Shown here: positions 1 through 6,231 of the stretch, piece after piece
Layout of the letters: each line of letters starts with the position of its first letter
How positions within the stretch are numbered: position 1 is the stretch's first letter
NCBI GenBank assembly: GCA_021161165.1
Contig: JAGHBF010000008.1
Span: 1-16,652, forward strand
Source of the DNA: Candidatus Aminicenantota bacterium
GTDB taxonomy: Bacteria; Acidobacteriota; Aminicenantia; S016-38
Length of the DNA stretch: 16,652 nt
Direction: 5' to 3'
Notes under the pieces: generated by a model
Seen by the model: only the letters and a program-made list of their open reading frames with translations
Databases searched by the model: none
What the model was told of the DNA's origin: nothing
Position numbers and translations under genes: made by a program

Positions 1-342
1 TTCCTTACATTTCTCAAGAGCTTCTCTTGCGCGATAAAAAGCAGTTCCTCTCATTCCCACATCTTTTTTTGTTTTCTCAACCTCCCCCACTCCTATCCCG
101 CAATAAAATCCAGCAGGGATATTTTTCTTCAGAAATAAATATACATCATACGCATATCTGGAAGATTTCAGAACTCCTTGAAATTCATCTCCCACTGTTG
201 GTTTAAATTCGACAAAGACCTCTTCCTTAAATTCTTTGTTTACTCGGATAAGAGTATTTTCTATTGAGCTAAAAATATTTCTCCAGTTCTTAAGCTTTCT
301 GGAACTTTTAATGTCGCAAATAAATGTACACCGCAACGCCAT
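1..342 (-). CDS. SatD-like protein, N-terminal part (runs off window)
   Basis: An open frame of 114 codons starts at ATG 342-340 and is still open at base 1, so only the N-terminal part is seen. The translation begins MALRCTFICDIKSSRKLKNW and later has TVGDEFQGVLKSS, GFYCGIGVGEVEKT and MRGTAFYRAREALEKCK. This order matches the SatD family: an N-terminal (I/C)DI..SRK segment, then GDEFQG, GIGIGE and A.YRARE blocks. SatD was named from an acid-tolerance locus in Streptococcus mutans; its biochemical role is not established. A near-consensus promoter lies immediately upstream (356-384), with only 13 nt between its -10 box and the ATG. A weak GAAGGG could serve as ribosome binding site. The family assignment is by recognised motifs only; the C-terminal half is outside the window. 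Confidence 0.72.
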   Translation of the reverse strand, partial: MALRCTFICDIKSSRKLKNWRNIFSSIENTLIRVNKEFKEEVFVEFKPTVGDEFQGVLKSSRYAYDVYLFLKKNIPAGFYCGIGVGEVEKTKKDVGMRGTAFYRAREALEKCKE

Positions 343-355
343 TTTACCCTTCAGG

Positions 356-384
356 ATTATATGAGTTTTTAATCCGATAGTCAA
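356..384 (-). promoter_or_regulatory. Sigma70-type promoter of the SatD-like gene
   Basis: On the minus strand TTGACT (384-379) and a perfect TATAAT (361-356) are separated by 17 nt. The predicted transcription start lies only about 6 nt before the ATG at 342, so the mRNA would be almost leaderless, unless translation starts further in. The boxes are seen directly; activity is inferred. Confidence 0.6.
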
Positions 385-408
385 AGTTCAAGAGCTTTAT
401 AAAAGCGG

Positions 409-420
409 ATACTATAGTAT
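409..420. repeat. 12-bp perfect palindrome upstream of the SatD-like gene
   Basis: ATACTATAGTAT reads the same on both strands. It lies 25 bp upstream of the -35 box of the SatD-like promoter, a plausible place for an activator or repressor dimer. It is AT-rich and could also be chance. Confidence 0.3.
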
Positions 421-590
421 GCTGGAAAATTATTCCTCACATTGTAGTTAACGGTTATACTCAACGCCTTTCGGGGATAGATCCCTTCTGGAAGAACAAC
501 TGAAGCACATGAACCTATTGAGTCCGTTCAATAAAAAAAATAACTTTCTTAATATTTAATCTTTTAGTAAAATCCTAAACAGAGGAGACT

Positions 591-1358
591 ATGGAAAAGA
601 AAAATACTCTGGGCGTAATTTTATCATTTACAGGAATTGTTAACGGTTTATTGCTCCTTTTCTGGATTGCGGCCATTTATTCTCCCGTTGTTTCCACCAA
701 AATAGCACAGGGTCATGGTTATGAAGCAATCACTGTAAGGATAGTTTTCGCTGTCCTTGGCTGGATGGCTCTGAGCGCAGGAGCACTCTGGGCTGCTGTG
801 CTATATGGTTTTGTAAAAGGTAAAGATTGGGCCTGGTTCTGGGGGATTGTCGCAGCCACCTTCCAGATTCTTCCCGGATTTTTCCCATTTATACCGGCAG
901 CAAGTGTTCATATCTTTTCTAAAACCTTATTTTCCTTTGCCATAGCTCTGATACTCTGGTTTGCAATGCTCTGGATGGGTAAAATTAAAGGAAAGATCAT
1001 ATGGATTTCCTTCCTTGCAGGGCTTGCCTACATATTCAGTTTCATCAATGGAGTCGGAAGCATAGCCAGATATCAGATGGTAAATAAAGGCATTGCCCTC
1101 GGAATATACGGCTTGAGTCAGATGGTAAACTGGTGGGCGGCTATAGGAATTGCGATTTTCATCTTTGGTCTGGTTAAGAAAAAGTTCTGGGCAATTTCCG
1201 AAGGAGTATTCGCCACCACCCTCTCAATGCTCGGCGGTTTCCCTATGGGAATAATGGATGCCCTTAGAATCGGCAGATTTTCCCTCTTCCTTGTGGCTCC
1301 TATCACAAGCACTATCCTTCTAATAGTTATACTACTCAACGCAAAGGAAGTGGAATAA
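591..1358 (+). CDS. Polytopic membrane protein of unknown function
   Basis: This 255-residue protein is almost entirely hydrophobic. About eight membrane segments can be placed near residues 8-28, 48-72, 79-98, 108-130, 134-155, 168-197, 203-222 and 230-250. They are joined by short loops with lysines or arginines (for example GKIKGK near 129-134 and VKKK near 195-198). Tryptophan and aromatic residues are frequent at the segment borders. I recognise no transporter or enzyme motif and assign no function. An AGAGGAG ribosome binding site lies directly before the ATG with a short 3-nt spacer. The gene stands alone, divergent from the SatD-like gene and convergent with the DUF6544-like fragment; its stop is 20 bp from the stop of that fragment. 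Confidence 0.7.
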   Translation: MEKKNTLGVILSFTGIVNGLLLLFWIAAIYSPVVSTKIAQGHGYEAITVRIVFAVLGWMALSAGALWAAVLYGFVKGKDWAWFWGIVAATFQILPGFFPFIPAASVHIFSKTLFSFAIALILWFAMLWMGKIKGKIIWISFLAGLAYIFSFINGVGSIARYQMVNKGIALGIYGLSQMVNWWAAIGIAIFIFGLVKKKFWAISEGVFATTLSMLGGFPMGIMDALRIGRFSLFLVAPITSTILLIVILLNAKEVE

Positions 1359-1372
1359 AGCCTTATTTGCAG

Positions 1373-1391
1373 ATATAATCAGCGATTATAT
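1373..1391. terminator. AT-rich hairpin between convergent genes (weak)
   Basis: ATATAATC (1373-1380) and GATTATAT (1384-1391) form a perfect 8-bp stem with an AGC loop. It sits between the membrane-protein gene (ends 1358) and the convergent DUF6544-like fragment, and covers the stop codon of the latter. It may help end transcription from both sides, but the stem is AT-rich and has no clear T-run. Confidence 0.3.
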
Positions 1392-1771
1392 TCAATGCTA
1401 AGGATTTCCACCCTATCATAGCAAAAATCGCCATCTTCAAGCTTCCACACTACATCCACCCTTGCAGGGATCCTAATGCTATGAAAGGTTCTATATTCCA
1501 GAACGGGGATTTCCCAGTCGCGAAGCACGAACTTTCCATCAACTTCCATATATCGCTTAGCGTTAATCCGGACTATCTCTCCCTTATTGTTAAAATGGAA
1601 GATGGCCGAAGCACTTATATCTCGATGGGTAAGGGTGGCCCTTGCTGTTTTCTCATCAATGGGGTCCCACCGAAAATAATCGTTCAAAAAGGCAGAGGGA
1701 AACTGACCTGCTCCCGAGAACTGGACAAATTTCATGTTGAAACATGATAAAAAAATGTAAAGGAAGAGCAA
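1379..1771 (-). pseudogene. Truncated DUF6544-like protein, C-terminal part only
   Basis: The frame encodes a C-terminal domain that I recognise as the DUF6544/DUF6920 type. It runs QFPSAFLNDYFRWDPIDE, then a K-T-A-R-A-T-L stretch, SAIFHFNNKGEIVRI, AKRYMEVDGKF, a WEIPVLEYRTFHSIRIPARV segment, and VVWKLEDGDFCYDRV with a closing IEYNR. Family members are usually well over 200 residues with an N-terminal membrane segment and a preceding barrel-like domain. Here only about 118 conserved residues remain. The only starts are a TTG at 1771 and an ATG at 1735-1733, neither with a good ribosome binding site. Upstream, the frame runs back through non-homologous, REP-like sequence to a stop near 1853. 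It is most likely a decayed remnant; translation from ATG 1735 as a small protein cannot be excluded. The family's function is unknown. Confidence 0.6.
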
Positions 1772-1779
1772 TGGGACAA

Positions 1780-1860
1780 AGAAAATACGGCACTGTCCAC
1801 ATAATCCGTTTTTATAAATTTCGAAACTTGGGGAACAGACCTTTTTCTTTACACTCTATT
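1780..1860. repeat. Degenerate REP-like sequence (tentative)
   Basis: The plus strand holds AAAATACGGCACTGTCC and then ACTTGGGGAACAGACC followed by TTTTTCTTTACAC. Both blocks resemble the GGGGACAGACC/ACGGGGACTGTCC sequences commonly found at ends of REP-associated transposase elements. They differ clearly from the intact repeat at 8925 and 9937. No transposase remains here. The match is by eye and loose. Together with the missing N-terminus of the adjacent DUF6544-like fragment it suggests an old insertion. Confidence 0.3.
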
Positions 1861-1902
1861 AGGTCCTGTTGCTCAAGCAAAGATTATTGATAGAAATTGT
1901 CC

Positions 1903-1966
1903 GCTACGTTTAACGCCTTAACCCACTAACGCACCAACGCACTCACGCAATTACGTACAAACGCTT
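1903..1966. repeat. Degenerate 8-bp tandem repeat, consensus TAACGCAC
   Basis: From 1911 the sequence breaks cleanly into 8-mers: TAACGCCT, TAACCCAC, TAACGCAC, CAACGCAC, TCACGCAA, TTACGTAC and AAACGCTT. A weaker unit GCTACGTT precedes them. The ACG core keeps an 8-bp period in nearly every unit. The array ends exactly at the stop codon of the second phosphotransacylase gene (1966-1968), so it forms the 3' end of the fermentation operon transcript. Its role is unknown. Confidence 0.65.
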
Positions 1967-2865
1967 CAGCCCCCGATCAGGCAGCCGAGGGCGATGGAGT
2001 TAAGTTTGTCCTCGTCGGTTTCGTTTCTGGATGGGATAAGAAGGGGTACTCTGGCGCCCATGATTATGTGCCCCACAGGAAGGTTCATGTAATAGGTGAA
2101 GCTCTTTCCAAAGATGTTTCCTGCCTCGATGTTAGGAACTATGAAGATATCTACGTCGCCTGCGATTTCGGACCGGTATTTTTTCTTTTCTGCTGCTGCG
2201 CGACTTACTGCTATATCGAGAGCCATGGGACCCTCTATTATGGACTCTGGAAATTCACCCTTCTCCCACATTTTTCTTATCTCAGCTGCATCAACGGTGG
2301 CTGGCATCTTCTCGTTTACCACTTCAACGGCAGCAAGGAGCGCCACTTTGGGCTTTGCTACACCAAGTTTGTGGAAGGCCTCTATGGCATTTTTAACGAT
2401 CTGAACCTTTGCATTGAGGTCAGGGGCGATGTTTACCCCTCCGTCGCTCATTCCTATGAGTTTTTCCCTGTTGTGGAGTGGGTCCTCGGTAAAGAACACG
2501 TCGGAAAGCAATCTATCGGTCCGAAGTCCTGTCTCTTTATCAAGGGCCGGGCGAAGAAACTGGTCTGTGCGAAGCGCTCCTTTAAGAAGCACTTTTACCT
2601 TGCCCTGGCGAGCAAGGGAGACCGCCTTTGCGGCGGCCTCCTCTATGGAAGATGCTTCTAATATCTCTGCCTCCATATCTGGCGCATATTCACTTATCAG
2701 TTCCTTTATTCTGGCAGTCTCTCCGATAAGTACAGGGAAAGCAATACCCAGTCTTTCTGCTTTGTATGCAGCAAGGATTGCAGTTTTATCCATTGCCCAT
2801 GGAATTGCCACGGGCACAGGGCCCTTTTCCCCTGCTCTTTTCCTTACAGCTTCAAAGTTCAGCAT
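1966..2865 (-). CDS. ptb: Phosphate butyryl/acetyl-transferase family protein, copy 2
   Basis: This 299-residue enzyme of the phosphate acetyl/butyryltransferase family would convert an acyl-CoA and phosphate to acyl phosphate and CoA in the cytoplasm. Blocks typical of Ptb are present: LLKGALRTDQFLRPALDKE (93-111), GLRTDRLLSDV (113-123), MPATVDAA (187-194), EGPMALDIAVS (211-221), AGDVDIFIVPNIEAGN (235-250) and PSRNETDEDKLNSIAL (278-293). I chose ATG 2865-2863 rather than the ATG at 2886, because GGGAGG lies 9 nt before it and the upstream ATG has no such site; the extra seven residues would be encoded by the binding site itself. It is the last gene of the operon and overlaps iorB by 14 nt, so it is translationally coupled. 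It looks closer to clostridial Ptb in its C-terminal half than copy 1 does. The acyl group used is not readable from sequence. Confidence 0.88.
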   Translation of the reverse strand: MLNFEAVRKRAGEKGPVPVAIPWAMDKTAILAAYKAERLGIAFPVLIGETARIKELISEYAPDMEAEILEASSIEEAAAKAVSLARQGKVKVLLKGALRTDQFLRPALDKETGLRTDRLLSDVFFTEDPLHNREKLIGMSDGGVNIAPDLNAKVQIVKNAIEAFHKLGVAKPKVALLAAVEVVNEKMPATVDAAEIRKMWEKGEFPESIIEGPMALDIAVSRAAAEKKKYRSEIAGDVDIFIVPNIEAGNIFGKSFTYYMNLPVGHIIMGARVPLLIPSRNETDEDKLNSIALGCLIGG

Positions 2866-3445
2866 TTTCGGCAACCTCCCTTCCAAGCCTGAAAGCTATT
2901 TTGTTTGCCTCTATTGCCTTAGGGGGAACACGTCTTTCAATAACCTTAAGCCAGATATCCTCTGGAATATCCAGGCTTTTGGAAAGAACACCCAGGAGAA
3001 CCACGTTCATGGTTCTTATGTTTCCTGCCTTCAGGGCCAACTCCTTTGCGTCAAGAACTATGGTCTTCACCCTTTCTTTCAGATACTCTATAGTATTTTC
3101 AGGGTATTCCATGTAGCCAGAAGCAACGGGAAGGGGGTCTATTCTATAGTCATTTACGATTATGGTTCCTTCCTTTTTGAGATAAGGAAGGTTCCTGAGG
3201 GCTTCCAGCTTTTCAAAGGCAAGGATTACATCAGCGCCTGCAAGCCCAACTATGGGAGAGTAAACCTTATCCCCAAAGCGAACTGTTGAAATGACATCTC
3301 CTCCTCTCTGACTCATTCCATGTATTTCGGATTTTTTTACATCGTACCCAGCCTCCATGGCCGCTTCTGAAAGAAGGTTGGATGCCAGGAGGATTCCCTG
3401 ACCTCCAACTCCTGCTATTATTACTGATCTTGTTTCTTTACCCAT
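2852..3445 (-). CDS. iorB: Indolepyruvate:ferredoxin oxidoreductase, beta subunit
   Basis: At 197 residues this matches the gamma-domain-like small subunit of indolepyruvate:ferredoxin oxidoreductase (EC 1.2.7.8). With IorA it decarboxylates aryl 2-oxoacids to aryl-acetyl-CoA while reducing ferredoxin. The hallmark N-terminus is present: SVIIAGVGGQGILLASNLLSEAA (7-29, glycine-rich loop GVGGQG at 12-17), then the conserved SEIHGMSQRGGDVIS (39-53). A GGAGG site 7 nt before the ATG supports the start. It overlaps the end of iorA by 25 nt and the start of the second ptb by 14 nt, which indicates tight co-expression. Full length with no visible damage. Confidence 0.93.
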   Translation of the reverse strand: MGKETRSVIIAGVGGQGILLASNLLSEAAMEAGYDVKKSEIHGMSQRGGDVISTVRFGDKVYSPIVGLAGADVILAFEKLEALRNLPYLKKEGTIIVNDYRIDPLPVASGYMEYPENTIEYLKERVKTIVLDAKELALKAGNIRTMNVVLLGVLSKSLDIPEDIWLKVIERRVPPKAIEANKIAFRLGREVAENAEL

Positions 3446-5244
3446 CCTAATACCTCCTCTCCTGCTTTTCTTGCATTGTCTGCGTTGGGGTCTTTAAGCT
3501 GTATGGCATCAACCGGGCAGACGTCTATACATAAGCCACAGCCAACGCAGAGGTCCGGATTAATCCATGTCTTTTTGTCTTTGGTAACGGAAATGGCGGG
3601 ACAGCCGAGCTTCCAGCAAAGGGTACAGGAAGTGCACTTTTCAGGGTTAGCAACGGCGTAGGTGTACTTGCGCTTCTTCATCGGGGGCAGAAGCACGCAT
3701 GGTCTCTTTGCAATAATAACCGAAGGTTCCTGACGGTGTATTTCTCTGTTTATAAGCTCCTTGAGTCCCTTGAGGTCGAAGCTATCTATTGTGTAAACAT
3801 ACTCTATTCCCACTCCTCTTACCAGCTTTTCAAGGTCAACTCTTCTTTTGGGAATTCCGGTAATTCCAATATCCGTTCCCGGGTTCTCCTGATGTCCTGT
3901 CATGGCAGTAATGGAGTTATCAAGGATAATAACCGTGGTTATTCCATTGTTGTGAAAAAGGTCCATCAATGGAGTAACTCCAGAATGGTAGAAGGTAGAA
4001 TCGCCTATTACAGCAACGAGTTTTTTCTTTCTTGGGTCAATACCTCGCATGGCTTCTGCTATTTCTATTCCAAAGGCATTTCCAATACTACCACCCATCT
4101 CAACACAGGTATCCATGGCGGAAAGTGGTGGGAGTGCTCCCAGTGTGTAGCATCCAATATCTCCTGTTACATTTGCCTTGAGACGATTAAGCGTATAGAA
4201 AACTCCTGTATGAGGACATCCAGGACATAGAGCAGGGGGACGGTGGGGTATTTTTGGAATTTCGAAGTAGGATGGTTTTTCGCCGAGAAGGGCTTCCTTT
4301 ACAATGGTGGGATTAAGTTCTCCTGTCATGGGTATTTTCTCTTTCCCCACTATTTCCACACCGAGATTCATTGCTTTGAGATGGAGCTCAAGATAAGGGT
4401 CACCCTCTTCTATGATGTATATCTTTTTTACCTTCCCTGCGAATTCCCTGATGAGTTTTTCGGGAAGTGGCCAAGTCATCAGGAGTTTAAGGAAGGTGGC
4501 TTCAGGAAAGACCTCTCTTCCATATTGATAGGAGATTCCCGTGGCTACAATCCCGATAGATGGGTCACCCTCATCTATGCGGTTGCCCCAGAATGTCTCT
4601 GCGAACTCGCGGAGCTTTATTGTTCTCTCTTCCACCGCCTGGTGGCGTTTGCGTGCGTTCATTGGAAGAAGATTGCGCTTCTGAAAGTCCGGCTCGTAAC
4701 CTTTAATTTCCACCTCCTCCCTGTCCCCGAGTTCCACGATGGTGAGGGAGTGAGAAATCCTTGTGGTGGAACGGATAAGCCAGGGTGTATCGAACTGTTC
4801 GCTGAGAGTAAGTGCTTGCTTTGTAAGCTCCTTTGCTTCGTGGGAGTCTGTTGGTTCAAACATGGGCATCTTCGCATGAAGAGCGTACCAGCGATTGTCC
4901 TGCTCGTTCTGAGAACTGTGCATACCCGGGTCATCAGCGGTCACAATTACAAGCCCTCCGGTTGCTCCAATATAACTTGCGGAAAAGAACGGGTCTGCTG
5001 CCACATTGAGTCCCACATGTTTCATGGCAACCAGAGAACGGGCCCCTGCGAAGGAAGCACCAAGGGCAATCTCCAGAGAAGTTTTTTCATTGACTGCCCA
5101 CTCAGCCCTGATTTCCGGGTATTTCATTATGTTTTCAACAATCTCTGTGGAGGGGGTTCCAGGATAAGCGTTTGCAAAATGTCCCCCTCCTTCCCAAAAA
5201 CCACGGGCTATTGCTTCGTTTCCAGAAAGAATTGCCTTTTTCAT
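3421..5244 (-). CDS. iorA: Indolepyruvate:ferredoxin oxidoreductase, alpha subunit
   Basis: This 607-residue catalytic subunit carries all expected parts. An N-terminal pyrimidine-binding domain shows YPGTPSTEIVE (27-37), EWAVNEKTSLEIALGASFAG (48-67) and DDPGMHSSQNEQDNR (104-118). The thiamine diphosphate domain has CPGCPHTG (340-347), GDIGCYTLG (361-369), GDSTFYHSG (414-422) and LDNSITAMTGHQ (441-452). The C-terminal ferredoxin-like domain holds two [4Fe-4S] cluster motifs: C537-C540-C543-C548 with the four-residue gap typical of this family, and C566-C569-C572-C576. The enzyme oxidises arylpyruvates (from Trp, Phe, Tyr) and, in some relatives, branched-chain 2-oxoacids. AAGGAGG stands just before the ATG. 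The gap to ptb copy 1 is 9 nt and iorB overlaps its end, so it lies in mid-operon. Confidence 0.95.
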   Translation of the reverse strand: MKKAILSGNEAIARGFWEGGGHFANAYPGTPSTEIVENIMKYPEIRAEWAVNEKTSLEIALGASFAGARSLVAMKHVGLNVAADPFFSASYIGATGGLVIVTADDPGMHSSQNEQDNRWYALHAKMPMFEPTDSHEAKELTKQALTLSEQFDTPWLIRSTTRISHSLTIVELGDREEVEIKGYEPDFQKRNLLPMNARKRHQAVEERTIKLREFAETFWGNRIDEGDPSIGIVATGISYQYGREVFPEATFLKLLMTWPLPEKLIREFAGKVKKIYIIEEGDPYLELHLKAMNLGVEIVGKEKIPMTGELNPTIVKEALLGEKPSYFEIPKIPHRPPALCPGCPHTGVFYTLNRLKANVTGDIGCYTLGALPPLSAMDTCVEMGGSIGNAFGIEIAEAMRGIDPRKKKLVAVIGDSTFYHSGVTPLMDLFHNNGITTVIILDNSITAMTGHQENPGTDIGITGIPKRRVDLEKLVRGVGIEYVYTIDSFDLKGLKELINREIHRQEPSVIIAKRPCVLLPPMKKRKYTYAVANPEKCTSCTLCWKLGCPAISVTKDKKTWINPDLCVGCGLCIDVCPVDAIQLKDPNADNARKAGEEVLGWVKKQDQ

Positions 5245-5253
5245 AAAACCTCC

Positions 5254-6156
5254 TTATGCCATGGCTGCTGCCATTAGGATTGAATAGAATTTGGAATCCT
5301 CGGTGTCGGAACGGGATGTAAGGATTGCTGGAGCCTTTGCTCCTGCCACCATGGCAGCAATAGAACCACCACCAAGGTATGTAACTGATTTGAAGAACAC
5401 GTTACCTGTTTCTATGTCATGGAAAATCAGGATGTCAGCATCACCGGCCACAGGGGATTCAACGCCTTTGATCTCAGCAGATTCTTTAGAAAGGGCAATA
5501 TCAAGAGCCACGGGACCGTCAACTATGGCACCTTTTATCTGACCTCTTCTTGCCATTGTGGAAATTATAGCCGCATCTACAGTAGCTGGAACCTTTTCTG
5601 AGACCTTTTCGTTAGCAGCTATTATGGCTGCCTTGGGCTTCTCTATACCAAGTTTATGCGCAACATTAATGCAATAATTAAGCATCGCTATCTTCTGATC
5701 AAGTGTAGGTGTGGGAATAACTGCAACGTCTGAGACGATGAGGAGCTTGTGATGACGGGGAGCATCAACAAGAGTCACGTGTGAAAGGATTTTCCCCGGG
5801 GGAAGAAGACCGTTCTGCTTGTCCAGGATTGCCTTCATGTAGTAAATGGTGCTAATAAGACCCTTCATAACAATATGGGCCTTTCCTTCGTGAACAAGCT
5901 GGACAGCCTTTTTGCCGCAGGTTGCTTCGTCCTTCTCCTCTACAATCTCAAATATAGAGGGGTCAATCCCCTTTTCTCTGGCAAGGGCTTCTATTTTCTC
6001 CCTTTCTCCAACCATTATGGCATCAACAAATCCACCCTGGACTGCTCTTGCCACTGCTTCAATTGTATGGGGATCCTGCCCCCTTGCAACAGCCAGTGTT
6101 TTTTTCTCTCTGCCCTTAACCAGGGCCTCAAGATCTTTCAATCTTTTTACAACCAT
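5254..6156 (-). CDS. ptb: Phosphate butyryltransferase, copy 1
   Basis: This 300-residue cytoplasmic enzyme aligns along its length with clostridial phosphate butyryltransferase (EC 2.3.1.19). It would pass the acyl group from CoA to phosphate before the kinase step. Visible blocks are VARGQDPHTIEAV (23-35), VMKGLISTIYYMKAILDK (97-113), ILSHVTL (123-129), VPATVDAA (189-196), QIKGAIVDGPVALDIALS (206-223), AGDADILIFHDIETGN (237-252) and LTSRSDTEDSKFYSI near the end. In copy 1 the family's usual GLRTGK is GLLPPGK (116-122), a difference that might bear on acyl specificity. AGGAGG precedes the ATG by 6 nt. It is the second gene of the operon, 75 nt behind buk with a REP-like repeat in that gap, and 9 nt ahead of iorA. 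Butyryl, isobutyryl, isovaleryl or phenylacetyl groups are all possible substrates. Confidence 0.92.
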   Translation of the reverse strand: MVVKRLKDLEALVKGREKKTLAVARGQDPHTIEAVARAVQGGFVDAIMVGEREKIEALAREKGIDPSIFEIVEEKDEATCGKKAVQLVHEGKAHIVMKGLISTIYYMKAILDKQNGLLPPGKILSHVTLVDAPRHHKLLIVSDVAVIPTPTLDQKIAMLNYCINVAHKLGIEKPKAAIIAANEKVSEKVPATVDAAIISTMARRGQIKGAIVDGPVALDIALSKESAEIKGVESPVAGDADILIFHDIETGNVFFKSVTYLGGGSIAAMVAGAKAPAILTSRSDTEDSKFYSILMAAAMA

Positions 6157-6201
6157 ATTAATCCTCCTTTTTATATTTGGTTAAAAAATTAACATCCTGA
6201 G

Positions 6202-6228
6202 AAATGTCAAATGTGAAGACCTGACCCC
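6202..6228 (-). repeat. Solo REP-like repeat between buk and ptb
   Basis: This 27-bp stretch is an exact copy of the repeat that ends the transposase element at 8925-8951 and 9939-9965. Read on the minus strand it begins GGGGTCAGGTCTTCAC, the same orientation relative to buk as the other copies have to the genes they terminate. It starts 3 nt after the buk stop codon. No transposase accompanies it, so it is a non-autonomous copy. It adds a TTGACA on the minus strand facing ptb, but no convincing -10 box follows. Confidence 0.9.
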
Positions 6229-6231
6229 TCA

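Noticed and set aside
2866..2886. Upstream ATG that would add seven residues (MEGRLPK) to ptb copy 2
   Set aside because: These codons are the GGGAGG ribosome binding site and spacer of the ATG at 2865, and the added residues are not part of the family.
4243..5277. Long open frame on the plus strand opposite iorA, and a similar one at 2414-3289 opposite iorB and ptb
   Set aside because: They lie fully antisense to clear enzyme genes, are rich in Cys, His and Phe in no recognisable pattern, and have no ribosome binding site. They are shadows of the coding strand.
6180..6193. Small hairpin GTTAA-AAAA-TTAAC between buk and ptb, as a terminator or attenuator
   Set aside because: A five-pair AT-rich stem with no T-run is too weak to support a call.
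6182..6210. REP-borne TTGACA as a second promoter for ptb copy 1
   Set aside because: At 16-18 nt spacing the -10 candidates match at only two or three positions.
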